This document shows positions 11,675 to 25,805 of a DNA stretch of 64,000 nt, one piece after another. The notes under the pieces are model-generated. The model was not told the DNA's origin. It searched no databases and was given only the letters and a program-made list of their open reading frames with translations. The position numbers and the translations under genes are program-made. Source of the DNA: Aralia elata (Eukaryota > Streptophyta > Magnoliopsida > Apiales > Araliaceae); NCBI GenBank assembly GCA_034770075.1, contig CM068382.1:16694616-16758615 (forward strand), written 5' to 3'. How positions within the stretch are numbered: position 1 is the first letter of the stretch; every line of letters starts with the position of its first letter.

Positions 11675-12416
11675 AAGAAAATATGTTTAAGTATATAATA
11701 ACTTAGGTCAACTCTTCTCATTTCCAATTAATTTTGAGTTAAAAAGAGTTTTGATGAATTTATATACTATAATTGGGCCATTTCATATATAACATATTTA
11801 GAAATCCTTTTTAGCTTTTTGCATGTAAATATTCTTGTTACCTTGATTTTTTTTTGAATGTCTCAAAACCCTGATTATGAATCAAGTTAAACAATGTTTA
11901 TTGAAATAGATACAAATACGAGTTCTTGTCTTCTAAATTAAATATAATCATATTTAAAAGACATTGACATTATATATTTTCAGAAAAAATTATTAATTTT
12001 CTCAATAATACCTATGTTATATATCCCTAACTTTAGCTTACGTGAACATTAATCATCAAATGATGTGGGCTCCAACTTAACAAAACATAATACCATTCTG
12101 CTTGGTTTTTCAAAAGCTGTCAAAGTCAAATGGAGTATCAAAGCCTCTCCAAAACATTAAAAAAGAAGAAAAAGAAATCACAATACATAGAAAAATTAGA
12201 AAATGGATGAACCACTTCACACATTCATAGTATCTGTGAGGTACGTACGTCAAGCTCATGGCTTACTTCATATCACCAATAATATGGACAATCAAGTTTG
12301 TTGGTGATTACATGCGTCAAAATGTTGACAAACTTTTGTATTGTATGTCTCTTCTCCTATAACATCGGTTCATGTACCTTAACTCAGGATTATTAATTAC
12401 TTATAATTATAACTAG
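11675..12416 (+). repeat. Duplicated segment, copy B, right arm
   Basis: It resumes homology with copy A from about 589 to 1351, with small indels. No coding sequence was recognised. The similarity ends near 12416, in aactag. Confidence 0.85.
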
Positions 12417-13202
12417 CTATATATAACCATATATGTATTTATTTCTATAATTTTGGCATTCTTTGAACTTGAAAGTGTTCAGCTTCACCTAACCCGTCCC
12501 ACAACCGAAAACTTTTAATTATCAAAATATAATAATACTAATAGTGACTAAAAAATGGCTTAAAAAGGATATACAAAATAATATGTATAACGTTGGTTGA
12601 TTACGATCGCTGGACCCATTCATGTATGGTGAATCATCTACTAATTACACTTTGACACATCTTTTTATAAGTTAGTTTTTGTAAGAGTAGCAATATATCC
12701 TTAGACATTTTGACACTTGAAAAACGAAACATAAAATAAAATAAAAGGAAAATTTGAAAATTTTATTGGAGGATATGAAAACATTTTGTTAAAGTTAAAC
12801 TACACTTTAATTAACATCATACTACTTTACTGTATATTAGGGTTATGTTTATGTAAAATTGACAGTGAGATAAAATTATTTGTACAAATTCATTGTCAAT
12901 GCGGGTTATTTTATCTCATAATTAGTCAATTATTTAATTTCATGAATTACTTTTTGTTATTTAAGATTATTTGATGATGAATTATAATTCAAATGAAAAT
13001 GTGGTATTATATAATACTCTTTTGTTGAGTTATCAAATGACTTTAAAAATAACTACAAATCGTCTATAAATTATGAGATAAAATAGTTCGTAGTGGTACT
13101 AAATTAGTCAAAAACAATTATATTCCACCCATTATTTTGCAAACAAGCATAGAGTAAATGTTTTAGAACTACAATTAACTTTACTAACGTTTTGTTAAGA
13201 TG
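12417..13202. other. Intergenic, no gene seen
   Basis: AT-rich sequence with a 62-codon open frame at 12786-12974 that has no recognisable motif and ordinary intergenic base composition. I do not support it as a gene. Confidence 0.5.
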
Positions 13203-13470
<268 letters not shown>

Positions 13471-14130
13471 ATCAGGATTATTTTTTTTCAGAGTCAGTTT
13501 GCATTTGCATTTTAAATTACTTGATAAGACAAACTCTCTGGTTAGGTAAAAAATAAGGTGCATGGTTTTGTATTAGACATGGGTTTATGGGCGGCTTGTC
13601 TAACTTAAAATGATGGAATTGGAGATTCTTAGACCTACTTCGCAACCACATTGATCAACAAATTCAGTGGTTGGATTGGACACACAAATTAAAAACAGAA
13701 AATGTCAAACGAATACATGTATAGTATTCCCATAAATCCCATCCGTCCCAGCAAATTTTGTCACATTTTGAGATGATGGTCACACCTTAGAAAGTGAGCG
13801 GGTTTAAGATGGTTAGTCACAACTCCTTATCCACATGTCAAGTACTGTTTACCCACTTATATATTATACCACAACAGATATAAGTAATATTCATAATTAT
13901 AACAAACACAGAAATCCACCATAGAAATTAAAGGCAAAAAACACAAGATTTATAAAAATGCAAATTGGTAAAAATTACAGGCAAGAGGAGAAAGATATTA
14001 CTATATCAAAATGTAAAAAACATAATTGTGAATTTCTCTAAAAACGGCTAAACTTAAGAAAGAAAATAATCCCAAAAGCCTAGTTACAATAATATATATA
14101 TATATATATATATTTATATTTATAGAACTG
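13471..14130. other. Intergenic, no gene seen
   Basis: No supported gene or RNA. A (TA)n run at about 14092-14113 abuts the foldback element to the right. Confidence 0.5.
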
Positions 14131-15022
14131 ATTCATAACCAACGTTATAAGGATAATGTTATCTTTACAATAAATCTCAGCCGTCCATTCACAAATCGAA
14201 CGATGTAATGGAATCCCAAACCGCACTTTACTCTTTTTAAAAGTAATTCTCGTCCGCGCAATTAAACTGCGGAGTAGAAAGATTTTTTTTTTTTACATCA
14301 AATTGGTCGGAATCCTTCTTTTTCTGTTTCCAATAAAGTAATCCTTCTCTTTTTAAAAGTAATTCTCGTCTACACAATTAAACTGCGGATTGGAGATATT
14401 TTAATTTTTCTTACATCAAATTGGTCGGAATCCTTCTTTCTCTGTTTCCAACAAAGTGGTCGGCAAATCTCCGTTATTAGTCTATGCATTGAACTACCCA
14501 TTTTGTCTAATTTACTGAACTTTTGTATGAATTCAATAATACTTACAAAGTATTAGATGAACGGGAAATGAAGTAAGAGTGAGAGAGAGATTAGAAAGGG
14601 TGAAGGAGATAAAGATAGTTAGTTTTATATAGTTTAACAATGAAGTACCAAATTTATCACAGCCATAAGCATACATGTGATGTTATGCGAAAATTAATTA
14701 GTATCCCAAGAGTATAAGATCTTCTTATAAATATCCCTTTTTTTCGACCACTTTGTTAGAAATAGAATGATTCCGGCCAATTCGATGTAAAACAAAAATC
14801 GCTCTAATCCGCAGTTTTTGCATTTTAATTACATGGACGATGATTACTTTTAAAAAGAGAGTATTTTTGTACATTGACATAGTGAGCCTCCCTCCCCAAA
14901 ACTAAACTGCGGGCTCTCCTACATTAAAGTGCGAATTAGGATAACATTACACCATTCAATCCGCGAATAAACGGTTGAGATCTGTTGTAAGGATAATATT
15001 AAATTTATAACGTTGACTATTC
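14131..15022. mobile_element. Foldback / long-TIR MITE-like element, about 0.9 kb
   Basis: The left end (attcataaccaacgttataa and onward) and the complement of the right end (tgaatagtcaacgttataaa and onward) match imperfectly for about 100 bp, including ctcagccgt/ctcaaccgt and a gtaatg core. Inside, a block of about 115 bp starting near ctttttaaaagtaattctcg occurs twice in direct orientation (about 14230-14340 and 14345-14460) and once inverted (about 14745-14860). Both ends abut (TA)n microsatellites, so target duplications cannot be read. No coding capacity. Confidence 0.65.
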
Positions 15023-18000
15023 ATATATATATATATATATATATATTTGGATTAAAAATATAATGGACCCAAATAACGAACTTCTACCAATTGATCTCCG
15101 CTATTATATAACACTAAACCTAATTTGTTTTCTTTGGAGATATCGCATAAAATATTTTAAATCAGACTAAAAATCGTATCCGGAATAACAATTTGAGACG
15201 TACATAACACACAAAATAGAGGATGTTACAGATGATTTGAATATAATCGAAGTAGCTGCTAATGCAAATACATACAAAGTATCCTCTCCTCTAGCATAGA
15301 CTAACACCTATCGTTGACTGACATATTATCAAGTTGTCCTCTTTACGCACTTGTTTCCACACTAGTTCCAAATAAGATCATTTGGACATGGACTATTCCT
15401 GCTTTTTGTGGTTCTCTTCCAAATTAAATGTTACAGCATTGTTGAATATTGGCATTATGTAGCACAAACGCCCCACTAGTGGGAAATCTATAACAATATT
15501 GTCGAGAGGCGCTAGACAGATAGCCACCATCGCCATCATCATCATCATTGTCTTCATCTTCAACTTCTCGCTTTCACGAAGCTACCCCGTTCGTGCCGCT
15601 TCCGTCAGCCATATAAGTTGAGAGGGATATATAATTCGTATATGTCGCATAGTACAATAATATAAACCCTTAAACTGATTAATAAAGTCAAACCTTTACT
15701 CGCGTAGATGAAGAATTTTGATTAGCGTCTGCTACTAACAATAGTTAACGGTTTATTTAACCAAAAAAAAAATAATAATAATTGACGGTTTAAAATTTTA
15801 AACCAAACGAATTTAAAATTTTAATCTCAACCATTAATTCTTATATTAAACGTTATTAATAATGTATACCATATTATGATTCATAACACGTACGTGCTAT
15901 AAATCATTCATCATATATATATATATGCGCGCGCGCTCGTGTTTGTGGTAGTAGTACACGAGTTTTCAATGACTAGCTAGCTAGCCACAAGGTGCATGCA
16001 TTGTATCAACTTAGCATGGGAAGACTGACACATTAAAATGGTGAAATAGTGGTCCAAATTATATAAATCCCTCTTCTTGTTTTTTTTTGATCAATTGTCA
16101 GTACGCAGGATGATGATATCATGCATTACAATGATTTCACTCACATATAGAGAATGGAAGGTCAGGGAATCTATTTATAAAAATGGTCCGTAATCTTGTA
16201 CTTTTGTACCTTGTACAACGTGTGTGTATATATATATATATGCTCAAGATAATGAAGACCACTAATTAATATTTTCTTGTCAACAATTCTTGAGTTATTT
16301 ATATGAAGGACCCTTGTTTATATTATAGTTTTCTATTGAGGACCTATAACAAATTGCTCGCTTTTTATTAGCCGTAGCGCGGTTTGATTCGATAGAACTT
16401 GCGGCTTGCAATCTGAACTGAGGACGGAGTAGTTAACTAGCAGCTGCTACCCCTTTATGACTATTCAAAATTGACTTATAAAATTTTCCTACCTATATTA
16501 ATATCACTAGTTGAAATTTATATGTTTTTTGAAACTTTCAATCATGTAGGCCTCAGAATAATATTTGTAAATGATATTCGGGTTCTTTTGTCACAAAGAG
16601 AGTGTTTTGTATTCTTTTTTTTTCTTCAGGAAATCAACTTGTATCACAAAATTGTCCCATCTCATAGCACTTGCAGAAAGAATCAATCAAGGAAGAGAGA
16701 GAGAGAGAGAGAGAGGGATTCACTTAATCTTTAAAGTGGATTCCAAGATGGAGTCGGTTTTCTAGCTTACACTATAATATAAGATTAAGTTCAAATTTTC
16801 AAAGTTAATATAGAACATTTTTAAATTTGAAATGAATGCAATTTGTTTGACTTACGAAACAATGAATCTTGTAGTAGTTTTTAGATGAATTTTTTTTATG
16901 TGGACATGAAAATTGGATATTAGTGTATTTGAATTTTTTCTATTTGTATTTTGACCCCAATAAAATGACGTGAACCTATGCTATTTAAATCGTGAGAAAA
17001 AGAGCTAAAAAAAACCTCCTATGAAAGTGATTGGTAATTTTGAATTTGATTTTTTTTTAAAAAAAAAAACTTACTCCAAGAAGTTAAAATTTGATCTTAT
17101 ATTTTTTAGACCGTGAAATGTGTACATACATACATATATATACACATACATACATATATATACATACATACATACATATATGTGTGTGTGATGTTTCTTC
17201 GATTGTTTGAAAGACGACATAACTAGAACCATCCATTCCCACTCCCATATTCTCTCTCTCTCTCTCTCTCAAGTCTCAAGTGCACTTCAAACCCTACTCT
17301 ATAAAAAACTGTATTCCATTATAATTAATAGGATTAGCATTAGAGTATTATGCTAGCTAGCTAGGTAGGGATGAGACAGCAAATCATGTGATGATCACAC
17401 CTGTGACTTGCATTCGAACTCTTTTGTAGTTTATAACTTAGTCAATGAATCATGTTAAAATTAGTCAAGCTTAAGGTAGTTAATTAAGCCCGCCCCTCTC
17501 TCATGATAATTGTAATATATACATGCATATACAAACACACACATATTCATTATTGCAAGATTGAATTTGACAAAACAACAAGTGGATAATTACGATACGT
17601 AAAGCTTGTAAGACTTTGAAGTTACAAATTATTATTTGAGGCAAATATATACTGGAATTGATAGCTTGTTAATTCGTTGAACTTCATGATTAGAGAGAAG
17701 AAAAGAAATTGCATGCATGTGTCCTTCAATTCATTAATTATACAGAAAAGAAATAAAGGGCTACATGCTCGCTCTTGGTTGGGACTTGGGAGGAAGCTTA
17801 TGGAGGGGTATTTTTGTTCTTCTTCTTGTTGTTGCTGCTTTAGGTTGGGAGTTCAAAAACAAGAGAAGAAAACAATGGTGCAGTACTCGAATCGTATTAC
17901 TCCATAATATTTTAAATATTATTATTAATAGAAAATTTGGTATATTTTATGAAGATAGTGTGCCTATATATATGAAAAAATATTATATAAAGGCACGTCT

Positions 18001-18143
18001 TAGTCAAGTTTGATTAATGTTACTTAATAAAACGGAATACTCTTACCCTTTAGGGTTAAGTTTTCATTTTAAACTTTTATAAAAAATAAATTCATTATAA
18101 ATTTAATACAAAATTACGCCATTTTGTTAAGTAGCTAAAGTAG

Positions 18144-18146
<3 letters not shown>

Positions 18147-18217
<71 letters not shown>
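18147..18217. repeat. (AT)n microsatellite, about 70 bp
   Basis: A nearly perfect alternating AT run that would form a cruciform or slipped structure. Confidence 0.95.
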
Positions 18218-18221
<4 letters not shown>

Positions 18222-20212
18222 ACTCGTACAATCTAAGCCATAAGACATTTCTTAAGTCAATATTGAACATATTCAAATTTAAAATTATTATAAATTAATT
18301 TAATTTTAGGTAATACAATTATAAATATTATAAACTATATAAATAGTAGTACCACTTACACGATTGATTATTTTGAAAATATAAATGAATCGCAAAAATT
18401 TTGAATTTAAAAATTTCTTTGTCAACTTCAAAAAATTCAAAGTATGCTCTTATATATTTGTTTAGATAGAGTATCAGAAAAATATTATTGAAAAAATAAT
18501 TATGCATAAGAGCATTAAAATTCATTTTCATGGTTTTAGTGAGTTCCCACTTACACAAATTATTGGGAAAAAATATATTAGTACAACTCTTTCTATATCG
18601 ACCCATCAATCATTTTGTAGTTACGTACTTACAATTCTTTCTATATGAATCTGTTTCGCTAGGATATGAGTCGCGGTAGTGATCATAAGATTGGTGCGAA
18701 TATAAGAAGAATTTCTCATACTTGATAATAATTGTGGGAATTAAGTGTACGTTTAGTTACTCAATTTTTGGTATGTTTAGAGCGGTTAAAAATTCAAACA
18801 CGCTTGAAAATTTTAGTTGTCTAATAGCAATTTATTTTAAACGTAATTTATTTAATTTATAAATACAACATTTAAAATTTAAACTTTAAACTTATCGAAA
18901 TTAATACAGTACATTTAGAAGTTCATACACCGGTAACTAAACAAATGTTAACTTTGGTAGAATATATATAGTGGCATGAAACATGCAGCCTTTTATATAT
19001 ACGCTCAAAATACAATTAATTTGCAACACATTAGTCCCATCAATTTAAAAAATCCAAATTACCTGCTGGTATATATCTTGAAATATTTTCTGGATTTGAT
19101 TGATGGGGTAGTCGATACATACATACAAACATACAACAAAAATAACTAGCTATATAGGTGAGACCAAAGTAACAACTATTCACCTTTTATCTTCTAGCTT
19201 AAGTGGATTAAGACAGATTCATTCACAAGACTCATCTCATCATGTATTGGGATATATACTAATACTCCTCTATCTTTTCTTTTTATCAAGTGCATGTCAA
19301 ACAGCATTATATAAAACCAATGAATCACTGTAGAAGGACTAATATATGAATTTCTACAACTAAAAAGAGACATCTTTTCCTTTTTAATTCATGATATATA
19401 TTATTGAAAGACTTCTAAAGTCCGCATTTGGATAATTTATATAAAATCACTTCAAATATGACTTGATTTTGATTTTTACTTAACAATTCAACCGTACAAA
19501 TAAAAAGAGCTTATGAACAATATAAAAACATAAATTTTCACAATAATTTAGAATTGTGAAACATGATTACTGTAATACTGTATAATAAATATATTTTTTA
19601 CGTCTCAACTTTGATTATTTTTATTATTATTATTATAAAATCTTTGACGTGCCCATATCACTAAATTATATGTAATTTACATGTTTTTATATTTTTTGCA
19701 TGGTCTTTGTATCACAATATAGTTAGATTATTAAGTAAATATCAAAATCATTTCATATTTAAAGTGATCTTTGATAAGTTATTAATGTAAGATCGATGTT
19801 GCAAATCTAATTTTATATACAGATTAATCATGATTCTGTGGAAAGAAAGATTGGGACATTTTATGTAGCAGAAACATGAATGTAGAATTAATTAGATATA
19901 TACTCCATCCAAATTTCAGTCTTTTCTAATGAATGAAAGTTGATTCCACTCCTTGGAGATTGATTATAATATGTGTGTGTGTGTGTGTGCATGACTTGTT
20001 TTAATTAAAGAGCTAAGCTAAAGATTCAATCACACTTGTCAAAGTGAAATGCCAAGTGATGGGGTACATAATTTTAATATATTAGTAAAAATATACATTT
20101 GGTTATGTCGTTCTATTATTTAGTGTGTGCTTTGTTAATTGGAAACGAAAATGACATGGTCGGGCAAGAGAACCAGGCAGCATTCGATGAATGTTGAAAG
20201 GCATATAAAATT

Positions 20213-20219
20213 ACTATCC

Positions 20220-20265
<46 letters not shown>

Positions 20266-20266
20266 A

Positions 20267-20307
<41 letters not shown>
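20213..20307. repeat. Compound (CTAT)n-(TA)n microsatellite
   Basis: Around a dozen tetranucleotide units pass into a TA run. The 91-codon open frame spanning it is an artefact of the repeat. Confidence 0.95.
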
Positions 20308-20309
<2 letters not shown>

Positions 20310-20822
20310 CTTAAAAATGAGAATATACATTTGCCCTCAGTTTTTCAGGCATTGTCAATACAAGTAGTCAAATCATTTGAAATTAACTCAAATTCATACC
20401 ATCATTTCTGTTGAAAATGATTTGATAGTTCAGCATTCTAATCGGAGAGATTATGGATGCTAATAGATAGAAGGTGGGTCCCCGTCAAGTCCCTAATGTG
20501 ATATATGTTTACAAACTATTATTCACATACGTAACAGTTTATCTCTTTCAAAATATAATATCATTAGTGACTTTTTAAAATTAACTTACAACATTTGTAT
20601 ATTTAAAATTAACATAAATTTTTTTAATTTTAGTCAATACAGTTAAAAATGTTGTAATTTATCTAAAAAATATCACTCATTATGAGATTTATTATTTTAT
20701 TAAACCTACTAAAGACCCGAACTATAGAGTAATTAATACGATGTCACATAGAGATACATTTTTAGATCTCACATTAAAAAACCTCCTTATTTTAATATTA
20801 TAATATATATTATATTGTAATA

Positions 20823-21107
20823 TTCTCTCTCCGTCCTCAGAATGATGTATTCAAGTAAAAAAAAATTTGTCTACAAACAGATGTCTAAATATACACAAAT
20901 CAAAAATAAAATATGTATAAAAGACTAGTTTACCCTCAAAAGTATATTTAAGTAGAGTCTACTAAGTTTAGAAAAGACAAATCTATTAGCATAATTATTT
21001 GAGATCCGGGTAAAAGTGGTACTTATTTTATTATTTCTCCTCTATATTAATTTTCTTAATTTGTGTGAAATATGTATTTTAGACCTTTTTTGAGAACGGA
21101 GGGAAAA
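20823..21107. mobile_element. Stowaway-like MITE, about 285 bp
   Basis: The left end ttctctctccgtcctcaga and the complement of the right end ttttccctccgttctcaaa are imperfect inverted repeats. TA lies on both sides (20821-20822 and 21108-21109). The CTCCGTYCTCA-type terminus is typical of plant Stowaway MITEs. Exact ends are uncertain by a few bases. Confidence 0.6.
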
Positions 21108-21109
21108 TA

Positions 21110-24060
21110 ATGATAATACATATATAATCGTATGCATATGCAGTTAAGAAACGCTTATAGTTGTAGACGCAATCCCTAATTTAAATTGAAATTTACAAGA
21201 TGAATAAAATTTTCCTAAAACAGCATAAAAAAATATTCTCAATTTTGAGTTTTTAACTTGGCAATTGATAGGAAAGCAACTTAATTTTTGTAGTTTTGTT
21301 TCAGATTCCTTGCTTGTTAGTTTTGGGGGTTAGAGCATGCCTTTTTTTTTTTGTCTTTTTTTAGTTTTGCCTTTAAGTTTTTAAGGGTGGATCAAAGCTT
21401 GTAGAAAGTGTAATATATATCTGGCTAAAAAGATGTCCCTCTTTTTCTTTGGTTAAAAACATTGTGGTGGTTCCTCCTTCCTTAGTGCTGTGTTTTTTGT
21501 CTTTATTTATTCCATTAGCACTCAAAATTTAGTCTTCCCTTTTCTTTTTCTCTGTCATTAGTTAATGAACAAATACTTGTTCTTACTTTGACTTCTTTAT
21601 GTCCCATGTCTAAACTTATACTAATAATTGTTTGTCCCATCAGATTAGCGAGATCAATAATTTCACTTTATTATTATTTAGAAAAATAATTTTAAAAATA
21701 AAATTAGTTTTTCAAATAGTCTTAATATTTAATGTTATATCAAGAACTTCATGTCACAAAAATTAAAAATATATCTCTAATTTTAAAACGGACTATAAAA
21801 AACATTTCCCTAATTATAGAAAAAAAAGGAAGCACATCCTACATAGGGATTGAAGAAATGGAATTGAGAAATGAATACATAACCTTTTAAATATTTTAAC
21901 TGTATGTTTAGTGGTTGATTGTGGTGAGTGGTATAATAAGACGACAAAATTGTCACATATATCTATTCTATTAAAATAAATTTCATTCCGCTGCCTAATG
22001 AAATTTTTATTTTATCAAAATAATTTATCTTTCAAAATAATCACTAATAAATACGTTATTTTTTATTCTATTCTATTTCTTCACTCCGCAACCTTCTAAA
22101 TATTCGTTATCTGTTGGACGACAGATTCAGAATTTTTAGAGTGGTCATACATTTAATGTGGCCTATTATTGGGCCTGTTCCCGCTAAAATTAAACATTGC
22201 AAATGTTCGGCATCCATTCAACTTTGAGACATATTCTCCCAGATGGCCCAATCAATACAAATCTAAATTAACTTTATAATAGCTGATTAAATAGTGGTGA
22301 GGACTCGGGTGTTCTCCAAAGCCTCCAATTAATAATAGAGGAAATGTTTATAAAATAATAATTTTTCCTTTTTAAAAAAAAAAAAACAATATAGGAGATG
22401 AAGGGGCTTTTTTTTTTTTGCGTTAAATAATGTTGGAGGTTTGGGATTTCAAATGATTTGTTACTGTTAAATTAATTTTTTTACCATTGTGATTCCAAAT
22501 TCAAATAAAAATTTGGTACCTCGGGTACTGTTATTTTGCACTTCATCATATGTTTTTCTGTCCAATTGGGATGGGATGGGCCTCAATTGGTAGCTGCAAC
22601 TTCTGAAAATTTTATATTTTTACGATAGATTTTTTGAAATTTCCTTGTGGTAGATAATCAAGTTTCATGTAATATTGAATCCCCAAAACACAAAATACTG
22701 TATTAAAGAAGAATTTGAAATATAAAGAAGAATAATTTGCTCTTGTTTCTCCTTCCCTAGAACTACTAGTAGTCTGGAAACAAGCACATAACGTTCTCAC
22801 TTCTCAGTACAGCAAACTTAAATTTGAGTCCATTTATATTTTTATGTTTTTGGATTAGTAAATCAAGTCCAGGTTCTTTAGAAAATAAAGCAACCCACGT
22901 AAATCAACTTTTGGTTGCGACTGACACATCAATCAATTACTCATGCATGTATTTGAATTAACTTACATGCCATGTAATCGTGTCTACTCACTCGTACTCA
23001 CTCGTGCATGTATTTGAATTAACTTACGCACCATGTCATCATGTCTACTCACGACAAGAATGAACATATTTTAACAAATAACTTCAAATCTATTTGACAT
23101 TAGGCAACAATAAAAAACTGATCCCAGGTATATACGATAATAACTAACAAACGACTAAGACTATATAGTTCCATACTGCTACTACTACACAGCAACGTTT
23201 ACATTATAAAAGATTCAAATGTATAAAAGGTTTGACATACATTTCCACATAACCCTTAAAAGATTAGCTGCAATGATGCTTCTAGGCATGCACCAATCAA
23301 CTATTATATGGAGAGTGAGGGGAAGAATTTTGAAATGGCTTTTTCATCAGAGAAAAAGTATTGCATTTCATTTAGGAGAAGATGGCCAAAGAAGGAACCA
23401 AAAACATAAAACATATATACATACAACCAAGACGATAATTCCTTGAAACTGTAGCAGACTGGAACTTATTGGGGGGAAAAAGGAGGTAGTACCCACTACC
23501 CTGAAATCCAAACCGTAATTAAGCAAGAGATTCCCACATTCAACCAGGATGGAGAAAGAGTAATTTTTTAATTTTTTTGACAAGTATATCTCAAAACTTA
23601 AAGTTTACTATGTACTGTATAGGAGAAAACAGAGTAATAATATCTCACATTATAGAATCAGTTTCATAATAATTGAACATAAAAGGAAAAAAAAAAAGAT
23701 ACATCACCCAAACTAAAAAAGATACTCTTATCTTTATAAGACCTAGGATGAGGTAGCCACCAGGCCCACCGCATCTTAAACATAATTCACAGATTAAAGA
23801 GGTTGCCGAGCCATATAAACCTAATACTTTGCCACGCTAAAATTGATCAACCAGCTAAGCACTTAAAAAACTAAATAAAAGCAGATCAAATAAACTACCA
23901 TACATTACAGTATACATAGTGCAGCATGCACTTGAACCCTTCAATCTACATGAACAAGAAAAAGGTCCCCTGAGTTAACTACCATACATGCAGTGAGTTA
24001 AACACACAGACCAAATGCTATACGGGCAGTGTGAAGATATTTAAATACAACAAATCGATT
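21110..24060. other. Intergenic, no gene seen
   Basis: AT-rich DNA with no supported gene. A direct tandem duplication of about 60 bp sharing gcatgtatttgaattaactt lies at about 22942-23055. Short open frames near 22612, 23219 and 23368 have no recognisable motif. Confidence 0.5.
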
Positions 24061-24234
24061 GAAGACAAGTCTCACCATTTGAGAGGGCTAAAATAGTCGT
24101 TTCTCTAAAACAAGCACCATTAACTTTCCAATAAGAAGGTGACACCTGAACGCGCCTGAAGGGGCATTGCGATCATTTACCTCCAACATGGGCCATTTCA
24201 GATAATTCGCTCCTCAAGTCCTCATCGTCACTAT

Positions 24235-24653
24235 TAGGGTTCTATAAGTCCCTGCCTAGATCTGATTAATCCCCATATAGGCACTAGGAGGTCCTCTATC
24301 GCCTCGATTTGGCTGGACGCCTAGCCCCGCCTAAACAGAACCAAACCTCTACTTTGAAGTTCTACAATACTTGAAAAAAAAAAAATTAAGCTTTAAAAGA
24401 TTTTATTTTTTTTGTAATCTTTCATGTAAGACTAAAAAAAAAATTATACCTACAGTATGTTTTGTATAGTATAACAAGTATGTATAATAGAAAAAAAGAA
24501 ATAAATAAGACCGCCTAAAAAAACACCTAGTCTGCCTAGAAAGACGCCTAGGCACCTCATCCGCCTAGAAAGACGCCTAGGCACCTCATCCGCCTAGAAA
24601 GACGCCTAGGCACCTCATCCGCCGCTTAGTTCTGCCTAGCGACTTAAACACTG
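24235..24653. mobile_element. hAT-type MITE, 419 bp
   Basis: The left end TAGGGTTCTATAAGTC and the complement of the right end CAGTGTTTAAGTCGC show TAGNG/CAGNG termini with an aagtc core. Flanks are gtcactat (24227-24234) and atcactat (24654-24661), an 8-bp hAT-type duplication with one mismatch. No coding sequence. The right third consists of gcctaggc-rich repeats. Confidence 0.8.
24533..24622. repeat. 29-bp tandem repeat, three copies, inside the hAT MITE
   Basis: The unit contains cgcctagaaagacgcctagg followed by cacctcatc. The palindromic core cgcctaggc is shared with the right terminus of the hAT transposon at 36624-40981. Confidence 0.85.
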
Positions 24654-24961
24654 ATCACTATAAGTAGGAATAGCCCTTTTTACCTAGTTGTTTCATTTCA
24701 CAACTAGCACTTCCCAGTTACTACTCTATAGAGAGAATACATAGAGAAAAAAAGTCTCTCCTTTACTTCCTACATTGTGGCTTGTGCTATACTTAAGTCT
24801 TCGGAGGGGCTCCCATTGAAAAAACCGGTCCTTTTAACCTGTTGGTGGTCTTGCAATGTTGCAGGACTAAGACTTAGACAGGACTTGAGTCCTTAGCATT
24901 CTGGGAATCTGAAGCATTCTACGAAAGATTCACCTTGATCATCCGCAAGTCACGCTAACCT

Positions 24962-25805
24962 TAATTTTAGTGCCACGAAAAGGAAGTAACTATTCAGATT
25001 ATAAACCAAATATTACAAGTTGTGTAAAAGAACAAAATGTTGGGAATCTACGACAAATCCATGCACAAGCACATCACAAAACAAATACTTGTGCAACCAG
25101 GCTAAGTTGTGTGAGGCTGCAAACTCAAGGGAGGGCGTTAAAGTGGTTGAAGGTTTTTTTTTAATATAAGTGAAGTGGTTGGACTCTGATACTTATCAAA
25201 ATATATAAGCAAATAAACAAAACTGCTAGTTTTACCATGTTCTATATTTCCTACTAATAATCTTCAATTGAATGCAAACTCCTAAAAACTATGTCATCTT
25301 TTGAGAAACCGAAAGCAACTGTCATAAACCAATATATCATCCAACCTTTATATAAATGTAGAAAACAATATATTTTTTAATCAACTGCATCGTTTCACCA
25401 TAACCACGTCAACACGTGTATAATTTGTTGATCTTGGAACAAAAGTTGTCCCAAGCACAAGGGACATTGCTTCAAACAAAGCAAAAGGCAATCTAAAAAT
25501 ATGTTGACAGTGAACAACTTTGATGAGGATTCCCTTTGTTATTCTCAATTCGTGTTATTTCCTTCCTATAAAAGCAACTCATTTGAGCATAATCAACTCA
25601 AGAAAAAACACTTTTTTTTTATTGGTTCACACATAAATTGGTACATACCAAAGCAGTTGCCATTCAGTGAACTCTTCATAACACACTAAACATAAAAAAC
25701 TTATTTACATATCCTTCTCAAATTTGAAATACCATATTGGCATAAAGCATTAATTAGAACCAATAATCAATACTTAAAACCATGGAATTCAAACTACATC
25801 AATAA
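24962..25805. other. Intergenic, 3' side of the SRC2-like gene
   Basis: No gene is supported. The 25500-25689 open frame has no recognisable features. The stretch immediately left of 25806 is the likely 3' UTR of the minus-strand gene. Confidence 0.5.

Larger units (their letters stand above)
15049..20822. other. Long gene-free intergenic region with microsatellites
   Basis: No gene, RNA or complete transposon could be supported. It holds (GA)n at about 16696-16714, ATAC/AT-type tracts at 17117-17180, (CT)n at about 17252-17270, (AT)n at 18147-18217, (GT)n at about 19972-19989, and a CTAT tetranucleotide run passing into (TA)n at 20213-20307. One stretch at 15481-15624 reads as an open hydrophobic peptide without an ATG and is listed among the findings. 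Confidence 0.6.
24060..24960 (+). mobile_element. Gypsy-type LTR relic interrupted by a hAT MITE
   Basis: Outside the MITE at 24235-24653 the sequence looks like a Ty3-type LTR. It has a TATA-like ctataagtagg at about 24658-24668, an R-region-like purine/pyrimidine stretch, and a 3' part with cttcggaggggctcccattg and gtccttagcattctgggaat, reminiscent of the GGAGGG segment near the end of plant gypsy LTRs. I could not fix its ends or a target duplication, so boundaries are approximate. Confidence 0.4.
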
